From NCBI GenBank assembly GCA_045588485.1, contig JAZNEI010000014.1:21150-85149 (forward strand): DNA of 64,000 nt, written 5' to 3'. The notes under the pieces are model-generated. The model saw only the letters and a list, made by a program, of their open reading frames with translations. It did no database searches and was not told the origin of the DNA. Below are positions 7,071 through 13,795 of the stretch, in pieces; position 1 is the stretch's first letter; the number at the start of each line of letters is the position of its first letter. The stretch is from HGM04593 sp045588485. GTDB lineage: Bacteria; Bacteroidota; Bacteroidia; Bacteroidales; Bacteroidaceae. Both the position numbers and the translations under genes were made by a program.

Positions 7071-7730
7071 ATGAAACACGCTATAAAAGAACGAATTATA
7101 GAATTCATCAATTATAAAGGCATAAGCAAAAACGCTTTTGAAACCGCTTGTAACATGTCAAAAAGGTACTTGAGCAACCTAAAAGGCACACCCGGAGCAA
7201 GAATAATCAAGAATATTCACGACGCTTTTCCTGAACTAAATACGACATGGCTCATTACCGGCACAGGAGAAATGCTCTCCGAAGAGGCTGAAAACCAAGA
7301 GTCCGCTATTCTGGAAGAGAACCGCGCACCTATACTACCCACCGTTGTAGCAGGAAGACCCGACACAGACATCCTCAAATATGTCAAAAAGAACTATAAC
7401 AACCTGGAGCTGTCACACGTCATAGTCCTGGACACCCCGATAGACATGTGGCATATAATACGGGACGATGCAATGTTTCCCACGTTCAAAGTGGGCGACA
7501 AGATAGCTTTGCTTGCATACAACAAAGGCGAGGAGAATCCAATCCCGGGTAAAATATACGCAGTAGATACTACAATCAACGGCCTCATAATCCGTAAACT
7601 CGTACCCGAAGACAACGGCTCATATGTCGCAAAATCATTAAACGAGGAGAGATATCCCGATTTCATTATTAAAGAAGAGGAAATCATACGCATATTCCGC
7701 ATCGTATATTTAGGCAGAAGCATTGTATAG
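7071..7730 (+). CDS. HTH/S24 peptidase-like transcriptional repressor with degenerate active site
   Basis: A 219-residue protein with an N-terminal helix-turn-helix (residues 1-70, ISKNAFETACNMSKRYLSNLKG, then LNTTWLITGTGEML, typical of phage-type repressors). The C-terminal half (115-219) has the LexA/S24 fold, with MFPTFKVGDKI, GKIYAVDTTINGLIIRKL and RIFRIVYLG. The nucleophile position normally in G-D-S-M is Ala134 (D-D-A-M), and the catalytic Lys position appears to be Arg in IIRKL. Self-cleavage is therefore unlikely, and the domain may only dimerise or sense a ligand. It is transcribed alone, ends before a strong terminator, and is divergent from the ECF sigma gene. Confidence 0.85.
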   Translation: MKHAIKERIIEFINYKGISKNAFETACNMSKRYLSNLKGTPGARIIKNIHDAFPELNTTWLITGTGEMLSEEAENQESAILEENRAPILPTVVAGRPDTDILKYVKKNYNNLELSHVIVLDTPIDMWHIIRDDAMFPTFKVGDKIALLAYNKGEENPIPGKIYAVDTTINGLIIRKLVPEDNGSYVAKSLNEERYPDFIIKEEEIIRIFRIVYLGRSIV

Positions 7731-7786
7731 CCGGCCCGATAATCGATAGCGCATTGAGTAAGCAATTTTAAATAATTATATACAGC

Positions 7787-7820
7787 AAGGAGAGAACTCA
7801 CACGGGTTCTCTCCTTTTTC
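7787..7820 (+). terminator. Terminator after the S24-like repressor
   Basis: Perfect 11-base arms AAGGAGAGAAC (7787-7797) and GTTCTCTCCTT (7806-7816) with an 8-base loop and a T tail. Confidence 0.88.
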
Positions 7821-7857
7821 ATATCCATAGTAGAAAAAGAATTATTACTGTCCGATA

Positions 7858-7994
7858 AAAATAGAATAATCCCCAAAGGTGCTATTGACGAAGCTAATAT
7901 TGCTACTTTTACCTCAAAGATACTAACAAACGAGCGAGAAATATGAAGTTCCTTCAATATTTTTCAAAGCGAGTGCAGTCTATTTTCGAGGTTT
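7858..7994 (+). repeat. Dispersed intergenic repeat, copy 2
   Basis: Second full copy of the 5861-5998 repeat, in the same orientation, ending in GCGAGTGCAGTCTATTTTCGAG. It ends about 30 bases before the displaced GGGtGRT fragment at 8027. Confidence 0.7.
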
Positions 7995-8072
7995 GTCTTA
8001 TAAGACAAACCTAATTCACTATTTGGGGGCCGTATGCACTCAGACGCACAGTTTGCAGGTTCTTCATCGGTT

Positions 8073-8141
8073 AACTTCGTTTTCCTCCTTCTCGCTCGGC
8101 AAAGCAAACAAGTTTTCTTTGCACTTACTCGAGCGTCAGTT
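8073..8141 (+). mobile_element. 69-bp insertion inside the displaced GGGtGRT fragment
   Basis: Interrupts the fragment between CATCGGTT and CCCGCACACG. GTT appears at both ends, like a 3-bp target duplication. On the minus strand it contains CCGAGCGAGAAGGAGG and ends in AACGAAGTT, related to the ACGAGCGAGAAATATGAAG block of the dispersed repeats. It is too short to code for anything and is best described as a miniature repeat element. Confidence 0.5.
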
Positions 8142-8179
8142 CCCGCACACGTAGAGATGATGGGCTTCCTCGGCATCGG

Positions 8180-8253
8180 GCAAGTAATGTGCAAATGAGT
8201 GAATGGAAGTTTACTTACATTTACAACGAATGCAGCCATTACTCGCCACAGGC
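8180..8253 (+). mobile_element. About 74-bp insertion inside the displaced GGGtGRT fragment
   Basis: Interrupts the fragment after GGCATCGG and before AACAACCCTATGG. A short GCAA is found at both edges. On the minus strand it begins near GGCGAGTAATGGCTGCATTC. Its sequence differs from the first insertion, so two separate events, or two ends of one rearranged element, are possible. Confidence 0.45.
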
Positions 8254-8319
8254 AACAACCCTATGGTAGGTGCTACTGTTGCTATTGCCGTTAATATTGC
8301 ATCGGTTCTTGCAAAGTAA

Positions 8320-8635
8320 ATATTATTGATTTAACACTTTACAATAGTAGTGTAAAATGTTTGAGCTATGGTATTTTAGTATCAGCTCCAAAATGACAAA
8401 AAGGAGAAATGTCGGAGCGCGTATCTTATAGCTGAAACTTAAAAGCTATGACAATAGGATTCTTAACAAATTTATTTGTCGGCAATAGAGGGTGCTACTC
8501 GATTCGAGTAGAACAGCGGGAGGGGCGCCATTAGTCCCGAAAATCAGTCTCCAAAGAGCCGAAACTGATAATTTCGCAACCTCTTCAGTACTTTGTGCCA
8601 TTATCTTCGCGGCACAAATTAAAAATCAATAAATT
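8320..8635 (+). other. Non-coding spacer with short palindromes
   Basis: No convincing gene. CTACTCGA-T-TCGAGTAG (8495-8511) is a perfect 17-base palindrome, and TTTACA/TGTAAA near 8337-8358 is an inverted repeat. The last ~70 bases (from about 8563) match, in inverted orientation, the sequence upstream of the gene at 13178-13495. Confidence 0.45.
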
Positions 8636-8952
8636 ATGGAGCTTGATATTAAAGATTGCCGCAGTATGAGTGCAGAGGAGATTGTCGATTATATGATAAA
8701 GCTTAACCCAGAGCTTCGTGGGCCGATTAAGCGCTTGAGGGTGTATGTCAGTGCAACGGGGAATATTGCCGAACGTCTGCGCCGTCATAATGCATCGAGG
8801 GCTATTTTTTGCGCTCAGACGGCTAATAGGGGGTGGCGGCAAAGGTCGAGGAGGTTGCTTGCAGTCAAGGCTTTAATATCGGCAATGTAACACACGGTGG
8901 CAATGGCACAAATAGTCATTCTATATATGTCTATGCTTGCGAGATAGACTAA
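8636..8952 (+). pseudogene. Frameshifted copy of a YIG-type small protein gene
   Basis: It encodes MELDIKDCRSMSAEEIVDYM onward, nearly identical to the intact gene at 13178-13495 on the other strand. Against that copy one base is missing where AATAGGCGGGTGG has become AATAGGGGGTGG (near 8828), so the frame ends early at 8888-8890. In the shifted frame the homology resumes and would end YACEID at a TAA, 8950-8952. The central VYVSATGNIAERLRRHN resembles the second motif (YIG half) of GIY-YIG nucleases. Homology to the other copy includes about 70 bases upstream of the ATG. Confidence 0.75.
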
Positions 8953-9052
8953 AAATATGCAATAGGGCGAGTAGGCTCTGTTGCTCTTTATATGAAGAAA
9001 AAGAATGGCATAGTTTGAATTCAGCCGTTCGGAATTGCCGAACAAGCAAATA

Positions 9053-9300
9053 ACCACATCACCACATAGCTTTCCGCTACGGGTTCGGTGGTTTAATAGC
9101 TTGGAACATTCATCAAAGGGACAAATCCTTAATGGTTACTTTTACTTTGCTATTCTTCCAATAAGACCGAGAGGCTCTTCGTCCTTTCTATACCTCAACG
9201 AGTAAATTATTTATTTTCCATATTATTAGTTGCTATGTCCCCTCTCCCCAAAAAGTCCGGACTATAGCTATTTCTATATATGAAGGTTTTGAACGGAATT
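9053..9300 (+). repeat. 248-bp direct repeat, left copy
   Basis: This copy and 12313-12560 share, in order, CCGCTACGGGTT, GGTGGTTTAATAG, CATCAAAGGGAC, TTGCTATTCTTCCAATAA, GTTGCTATGTCCCCTCTC and CCGGACTATAG. I estimate about 75 percent identity overall. The two copies flank the 9465-12297 gene module on both sides. Neither contains an open frame. ACCAC near the left end can pair with GTGGT about 35 bases on, so a structured RNA or recombination site is possible. Confidence 0.75.
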
Positions 9301-9373
9301 GGGATAAATGCACTATGCTTCAATCTTATTATAATATTTTTAAGAAAAATCGAACTAAATCAATATAAAATTC

Positions 9374-9439
9374 TTTATCCTCATAGATTCTTATTACTTT
9401 TGCTTATAGTTATGCTATAAAAGTAGGACTAATATTAGT
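9374..9439 (+). promoter_or_regulatory. Promoter and inverted repeats before the DUF3791/DUF3990 genes
   Basis: TACTTTTG at 9395-9402 fits the TAnnTTTG consensus exactly, with a weak TTT-rich -33 near 9374. Immediately after it TTATAG (9404-9409) and CTATAA (9415-9420) form an inverted repeat. ACTAATATTAGT (9428-9439) is a 12-bp palindrome. Operators at the start of transcription fit autoregulation by an antitoxin-like product, but this is inference. Confidence 0.5.
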
Positions 9440-9464
9440 ACAATATTATAATAGGTAAGATATT

Positions 9465-9683
9465 ATGGATAAAAAGACACTTGAATTTGTGACGTTTTGC
9501 ATAACCAAACTTTCCATATTGTTGAAACTACCACAAAAAGAAATATATACCCGTTTAAAATCATCAGGTATTTTATATGAATACATCATTCCCTCATACG
9601 ATGTACTTCACACATTCAGCTCTCGATACTTGATGGAAGATCTTACTGAATACATGAGGGAGAAAGGAGTTTTAGAAGCATGA
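9465..9683 (+). CDS. DUF3791 protein, probable antitoxin-like partner (first copy)
   Basis: A 72-residue helical protein, LEFVTFCITKLSILLKLPQKEIYTRLKSSGILYEYIIPSYDVLHT, with the DUF3791 pattern: a FxxFCI start, a central helix with YxxLKxSGIL, and a closing D-L-x-x-Y/M-x-x-K-G segment. DUF3791 genes commonly sit next to DUF3990 genes, which belong to the ADP-ribosyltransferase superfamily. Here its stop overlaps the DUF3990 start by 4 bases (ATGA). Function is not shown; an antitoxin or adaptor role follows from the arrangement. The AT-rich composition differs from the flanking core genes. Confidence 0.8.
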   Translation: MDKKTLEFVTFCITKLSILLKLPQKEIYTRLKSSGILYEYIIPSYDVLHTFSSRYLMEDLTEYMREKGVLEA

Positions 9684-10153
9684 AACTATATCATTCATCT
9701 AATGTTATTGTTGAATATCCAGATACTTTGCATTCTCGCAATTATCTAGATTTTGGTCGTGGCTTTTACCTAACTTCATTAAATGAACAGGCTGTAAGAT
9801 ATGCACAGCGTTTCAAGAGAAGAGGACAACAAGCATGGCTCAACACATACGAATTTTCTATCGATGATGATTCTCACTGGAAAATCATTAAATTTGACTC
9901 TTATGATGAACAATGGCTTGATTTTGTCGCTCAATGCCGGGATGGAAAAGATGTTGGAGATTACGATTTGGTTATTGGAGGAATCGCCAATGATAGAGTA
10001 ATCCTCACTCTTGATAGATATTTCGCTCACGAAATATCACAAGAAGAAGCTCTTGGACTATTGCGTTTTGAAAAGCCCAATATACAATATTGTATACGTA
10101 CAGAAAGAATGTTGCGTGAATGTCTTACCTATATAAATTGTGAACAGATATGA
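9680..10153 (+). CDS. DUF3990 protein, ADP-ribosyltransferase-like putative toxin
   Basis: A 157-residue protein that opens with MKLYHSSNVIVEYPD and continues LDFGRGFYLTSLNEQAVRYAQRF, the DUF3990 signature: H-S-x-N near the start, F-G-x-G-F-Y-x-T in the NAD-binding core, and a helix after it. A later segment, DYDLVIGGIANDRVILTLDRYFAHEIS, is also conserved. The H/Y/E-type ART fold suggests NAD-dependent modification of a target, but no target is known. The gene overlaps both neighbours by 4 bases, with a DUF3791 gene on each side, so expression should be tightly coupled. I regard a toxin-antitoxin or defence role as likely but unproven. Confidence 0.8.
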   Translation: MKLYHSSNVIVEYPDTLHSRNYLDFGRGFYLTSLNEQAVRYAQRFKRRGQQAWLNTYEFSIDDDSHWKIIKFDSYDEQWLDFVAQCRDGKDVGDYDLVIGGIANDRVILTLDRYFAHEISQEEALGLLRFEKPNIQYCIRTERMLRECLTYINCEQI

Positions 10154-10368
10154 GCGAAGATGGCAAACAAGTAATGAGAAGTGCCCAATGTGCTAGAATT
10201 ATTCTTTGTATTTGTAAAATGTATGGCGTATCGATTGATGAAGCGACAGATATATATTATAATTCAGAAACGGCTGATATGATTGAAGAGGGAATAGCTG
10301 ATTTACATTGTCGAAGCGACAAGTATTTGGCTGAAGAAATTTGGAAGGAGTATCAAGAAACGAAATAG
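10150..10368 (+). CDS. DUF3791-like protein (second copy)
   Basis: A 72-residue acidic helical protein: RSAQCARIILCICKMYGVSIDEATDIYYNSETADMIEEGIADLHCRSDKYLAEEIWKEYQETK. Its length and helix pattern, with the closing D-L-x-x-R-S-D-x-Y-L-A-E-E-I, resemble DUF3791, but it differs clearly from the copy at 9465, so it is a diverged partner, not a recent duplicate. It starts 4 bases before the DUF3990 stop. Two small partners around one ART-like gene is a noteworthy layout, since neutralisation or targeting may need both. Confidence 0.7.
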   Translation: MSEDGKQVMRSAQCARIILCICKMYGVSIDEATDIYYNSETADMIEEGIADLHCRSDKYLAEEIWKEYQETK

Positions 10369-10459
10369 GGTGCATAAAGAAGATATTAGCAAAACGAACA
10401 GATAGGAAAGATTTTTTAGTAGAAAGTGTTATTGAAATTATCTTTAAACAAAGTAAAAT

Positions 10460-11194
10460 ATGAGTAATAATATAGTAGTATTTGAAAATATTGAGCAGTG
10501 CATTCTTAAAGAAATAAGAGAAGCACATTATGCTATATTTGTTTCAGTAGCATGGTTTACAAATAAGAAACTGTTTAAAGCCTTACTAGACAAGGCTAAG
10601 AATAACTGCTATATTTCGATAATCATACAATTGGATGATATAAATTCTCAAAGTGGAATAGATTACACGCAAATTCAGATAGGTCGCTCAGAATGTTTTA
10701 AAATTTCTAAGGATGAAGAATTGTTGCATGATAAGTTTTGTGTCATTGATTTTAAAAAAGTCATTACTGGTTCATATAACTGGACTTACCAAGCATTACA
10801 TAACAGTGAGAATATTATTATTTTGAATGATCCATCTATTGCCTCTCAATATATCTGTAGATTTGAACAGCAGAAAGCTAAATTTAAAAATTCAAGCACA
10901 CAAAAAAAGACTTCAACAATATCGGAAACCAACAATATAGTCTATACATCAAGAAACGTTTCGGCATTACCAAAAAGCAAACAATGTTCAATTTGCAAAA
11001 AAGAAATAGGTTATAGTGATATTTATTGTCAACATTGTGGAGAACTACAAAAGGAATTTTCACATAGTAAAAAAACAATAGTAGTAACGTGCAGAAGATG
11101 TTCGCATAAACAAGAAGAGGCCCTACTTGATGCAGTGAGTACAAAATTTTGCACATTTTGTGGTAGTGATAATTTAGAATGGAAGTTTGAATAA
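10460..11194 (+). CDS. Phospholipase D-like nuclease with C-terminal zinc ribbons
   Basis: A 244-residue protein. Residues 1-140 form a PLDc domain with a single HKD motif, LLHDKFCVID, followed by GSYNWTYQALHNSENIII, the usual G-S-x-N-W/F continuation. One HKD per chain means a dimer is needed for activity, as in Nuc-type nucleases. Two zinc-binding modules follow: CSICKKEIGYSDIYCQHCG (about 175-195) and CRRCSHKQEE...FCTFCG (about 215-240). The gene is 91 bases after the DUF3791 gene and just before another zinc-ribbon gene. A nuclease or phosphodiesterase role in defence is plausible; the substrate is unknown. Confidence 0.82.
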   Translation: MSNNIVVFENIEQCILKEIREAHYAIFVSVAWFTNKKLFKALLDKAKNNCYISIIIQLDDINSQSGIDYTQIQIGRSECFKISKDEELLHDKFCVIDFKKVITGSYNWTYQALHNSENIIILNDPSIASQYICRFEQQKAKFKNSSTQKKTSTISETNNIVYTSRNVSALPKSKQCSICKKEIGYSDIYCQHCGELQKEFSHSKKTIVVTCRRCSHKQEEALLDAVSTKFCTFCGSDNLEWKFE

Positions 11195-11204
11195 ATAGGG
11201 AATT

Positions 11205-12297
11205 ATGGCAGAAAAAAAAATTAGTTGGGTAGCAACCTTATGGACCAATATAAAAGCATATTGCCCAATCTGCAAAAGAGCTTTTACAGGATATTATTGC
11301 CCTTCTTGTGGATTGCCTAAAAAAAACAGCAAATATGCCATTAGTAAATATGGTTCTCTACACAATTGCGACCATTATCATTTTCGCCCAGAATTTTCTT
11401 CATTCGAGAATTTTCAATTGTGTGACAAATGCTATACTAGTAATCCATATAATGCGAAATATTGTAGAAATTGCGGAGAGAACATCGTTTCAAATGCTAG
11501 AGATGCTAATGGGCATGGTTGGATAGATCTTGGGCTTTCTGTCCTTTGGTCATCAGAAAGCATGGAGGACTTTTATCCTTGGAGGGATAGTACAATATTA
11601 ACCAAATACAGTGAAAAGCTAGATTGTGATTTTAAAGCAAACGGTGATGATATTGCAACAATTAAATGGGGAAAGAAATGGAGAGTTCCTACTAAAGAAG
11701 AATTTGAAGAATTAATAGATAAATGTACTTGGGAAAAAATTCTACTTCTCGAATCAAATGAACATGCACTTAAAGTTACGGGGCCGAATGGGAAATATAT
11801 ATTATTGAAAACAACTGGTGTTTCAGGATGCAGAAGAAGAGCCCCTTTAATTTAGGTTTTAATGAACTTGAATACAGTTTATGCTCTTTTTGGACCTCAT
11901 CAGAAGTTTTCAAAGAAGGTTTTCCTTCTACGGGAGCAGTCTTCCTGTATAATGGTTATGCCAGTTTCAAACCCACATTAACTTTTAAACAAAGGGAAAG
12001 CAAGTTTGAAGGCGGTTTTTATCTAGCAACAAAATCTTATTTCGCGGGTCTTACCAACAATACAGAATTGGCTAAACATACCATCAATACTGAAAGCGAC
12101 GCAAAAAGAGAATTAGAAGAACGCAGGAATAATGAAAAAAAGACATGGAATATAGGCATTTTTTATGGCTTGAGACTCCATTCAAATTCGATAAATCAAA
12201 ACTGTGTGATGAACATTACGGGATATTTCCTCGCGCTAAATACTTTGGATACGCAATACGTCCCGTAGCTGATAAGAAATGGAAAGGTAAATTATGA
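11205..12297 (+). pseudogene. Zinc-ribbon protein with a FISUMP-like domain, broken by two frameshifts
   Basis: Three frames together make one gene of about 360 codons. The first (11205 to about 11830) gives two Cys4 ribbons (CPICKRAFTGYYCPSCG and CDKCYTSNPYNAKYCRNCG), then GHGWIDLGLSVLWSS and KWGKKWRVPTKEEFEELIDKCTWE. These are hallmarks of the Fibrobacter-succinogenes-major-paralogous (FISUMP) type domain common in Bacteroidales. The second frame (about 11828-12150) continues with FWTSSEVFKEGFPSTG. The third closes with KYFGYAIRPVADKKWKGKL at a TGA, 12295-12297. Each frame carries a piece of the same expected domain order, so this is one damaged gene. It follows the PLD gene by 10 bases and shares its zinc-ribbon style. 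Assembly error remains possible. Confidence 0.72.
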
Positions 12298-12312
12298 CAA
12301 GCAGAATAAAGA

Positions 12313-12560
12313 AACCACCTTACCACATAGCTCTCCGCTACGGGTTTGGTGGTTTAATAGTTTGGTACGTTCATCAAAGGGACTGGCCGCAATGATTACT
12401 TATACCTTGCTATTCTTCCAATAAAATATAGACGCTCTTCTCCCTTTCCATATCTTACCAGGTATATAATTGTTTTTATTGTTTGTTAGTTGCTATGTCC
12501 CCTCTCTAAAGGCCGGACTATAGTTCTTTCTATTTATAAGGTTTTAGAGAGATTTGAGAC
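12313..12560 (+). repeat. 248-bp direct repeat, right copy
   Basis: Partner of 9053-9300 in the same orientation. AAACCACC (12311-12318) and GGTGGTTT (12349-12356) form an inverted repeat that keeps pairing potential in the left copy. It starts 15 bases after the end of the broken FISUMP gene. Together the copies bracket 9465-12297 like a cassette. Confidence 0.75.
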
Positions 12561-12705
12561 GGTAGAAATTTATAAAAAATATGGTATAAATTTTGCGGCT
12601 TATATGTAGCCAATTTATTAAAGATTGATTATTTTTGTACATAGGCGTTCTTTTAAATAATCACAATTTATCTGTAATACAAACAATTACAGAAGAATAA
12701 CAAAT

Positions 12706-12744
12706 ATGCCCCGTATCATTTCTACATCAATTAAGTTAGTATGA
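12706..12744 (+). pseudogene. Possible gene start cut off at the displaced-fragment junction
   Basis: ATG at 12706 opens MPRIISTSIKLV and meets a stop within four bases of the point where GGGtGRT homology begins (12740). This looks like the 5' end of a gene truncated at the junction, but with 12 codons chance is a real alternative. Confidence 0.25.
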
Positions 12745-12905
12745 CCGACACTATGGGCCGTATGCACTCAGACGCACAGTTCGCAGGTTCTTCATCGGTT
12801 CCCGCACACGTCGAGATGATGGGCTTCCTCGGCATCGGTAACAACCCTATGGTTGGTGCTACTGTTGCTATCGCCGTTGATATTGCATCGGTGCTTGCAA
12901 AGTAA
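12740..12905 (+). pseudogene. Displaced 3' end of the GGGtGRT gene, copy 3
   Basis: These 166 bases align without gaps to 4149-4314. I count 7 differences, all at third codon positions and all synonymous (for example CTT/CTC, GGT/GGC, GTA/GTT, ATC/ATT). It starts abruptly at TATGACCGACAC and ends with the stop at 12903-12905. The lack of amino-acid changes shows the two versions diverged while still part of working genes, so one of them probably came from another strain. Confidence 0.92.
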
Positions 12906-12909
12906 TAAA

Positions 12910-12986
12910 TGTCATTCCGAGCTAAGCGAGGAATCCAATAAACACTATAATCTCCTGTAACTCTTGTAGTTACAGGAGATTTTTTA
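12910..12986 (+). terminator. REP-like sequence and strong terminator
   Basis: GTCATTCCGAGCTAAGCGAG (from 12911) is a form of a short repeat that is widespread in bacterial intergenic regions. It is followed by perfect 14-base arms AATCTCCTGTAACT (12949-12962) and AGTTACAGGAGATT (12968-12981), a 5-base loop and a T run. No gene of its own precedes it, so it may have moved with the displaced fragment. Confidence 0.75.
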
Positions 12987-13177
12987 TTTATCATAATCGC
13001 CCCAAATAATAAAGATGGATTATCGGCACTACCCTATTCTACTAATCTGCTTTTGACAATGGACAACAAAATAGGAGGCAGATAATTAGTAAATAAGAAC
13101 AAAAATAGGCTCTAATATATAAAGATGAAGTATGGCCGCTGTATTTGTTGCTCTTGTTATCTCAGCATATTATTTCT

Positions 13178-13495
13178 TTAATCTGTTTCGCAAGCATAAA
13201 CGTATATTGAATGACTATTTGTGCCATTGCCACCCCATGTGACATCACCGATATAAAAACCTTCATTGTGAGCAACCTCCTCGACCTTTGCAGCCACCCG
13301 CCTATTAGCCGTCTGAGCGCAAAAAATAGCTCTTGGCGCATTATGACGACGAAGTCTTTCTTCTATATTTCCCGTCGCACCCACATAGACCTTCTGACGC
13401 TTAATCGGCCCTTCAAGTTCGGGGTTAAGTTTTATCATATAATCGACAATCTCCTCCGCACTCATTCTGCGGCAATCTTTAATATCAAGCTCCAT
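13178..13495 (-). CDS. Small GIY-YIG-like (YIG half) protein
   Basis: A 105-residue protein, MELDIKDCRRMSAEEIVDYM onward. The central VYVGATGNIEERLRRHN fits the second motif of GIY-YIG endonucleases (Y-V-G-x-T-x-N-x-x-x-R-L-x-x-H), and AKVEEVAHNEGF could supply the catalytic Glu helix. The first GIY strand is not obvious, so nuclease activity is uncertain. An inverted, frameshifted copy lies at 8636-8952. The inverted homology extends about 75 bases upstream of the ATG, to about 13575. No partner gene is adjacent. Both neighbours are non-coding repeats. Confidence 0.62.
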   Translation of the reverse strand: MELDIKDCRRMSAEEIVDYMIKLNPELEGPIKRQKVYVGATGNIEERLRRHNAPRAIFCAQTANRRVAAKVEEVAHNEGFYIGDVTWGGNGTNSHSIYVYACETD

Positions 13496-13575
13496 AATTT
13501 ATTAATCTTATTTGTGCCGCGAAGATAATGGTACAAATAACCGAGGAGGTTGCAAAATTATCTTTTTCTGCTCTT
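13178..13575 (-). repeat. Inverted repeat partner of about 8563-8952
   Basis: The YIG-like gene and its upstream region (TTATCTTCGCGGCACAAAT on the minus strand, plus GCAACCTC) occur a second time in the opposite orientation about 4.3 kb to the left. The inverted pair surrounds the direct repeats and the toxin/nuclease module, so recombination between them could flip that segment. Confidence 0.65.
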
Positions 13576-13714
13576 CAGTTTATAATTCTCATTATTAACT
13601 GCATTATTGAAGAATAACAGATAAAATATTAATGCAAGAACATATTAATCAGAGGACAATTACTAAGCGAGAGCTGAAGAGTTCAATCCATTACTATAAC
13701 TGTGACTGCTAAAA

Positions 13715-13747
13715 GTAAAGAGTCCGGTGCATTACCGAACTCTTTAC
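13715..13747 (-). terminator. Terminator of the GH16 gene
   Basis: Arms GTAAAGAGTCCGGT (13715-13728) and ACCGAACTCTTTAC (13734-13747) pair with one mismatch. On the minus strand CTTTTA follows. It lies about 50 bases beyond the GH16 stop codon. The rest of 13576-13795 shows no gene. Confidence 0.7.
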
Positions 13748-13795
13748 CAATATAACCATTTACTACTCCATCCAACTCATTAGGATAGGCTGTAT

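Larger units (their letters stand above)
8027..8319 (+). pseudogene. Displaced 3' end of the GGGtGRT gene, copy 2, interrupted twice
   Basis: From GGGCCGTATGCACTCAGACG to the stop at 8317-8319 this matches the last ~155 bases of the 3304-4314 gene, except for two inserted segments (8073-8141 and about 8180-8253). One amino-acid change is visible (Asp to Asn, GTTAATATT against GTTGATATC); the other substitutions are third-position. Homology seems to continue a few bases past the stop (TAAAT, then TTGATTTA). There is no start codon or upstream part, so this is a non-functional fragment. Confidence 0.88.

Noticed and set aside
7394..7957. 187-codon minus-strand frame over the S24 repressor
   Set aside because: It is antisense to a recognisable HTH/S24 protein and crosses a strong terminator hairpin.
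8485..8580. tRNA-like segment around the TCGATTCGAGTAG palindrome
   Set aside because: No acceptor stem, anticodon arm or CCA-compatible layout could be built; it is just a palindrome.
12731..12994. 87-codon minus-strand frame over displaced copy 3
   Set aside because: It is the reverse of the GGGtGRT 3' fragment and a terminator; a similar shadow occurs at 7964-8239 over copy 2, so their likeness follows from the shared DNA, not from a gene family.
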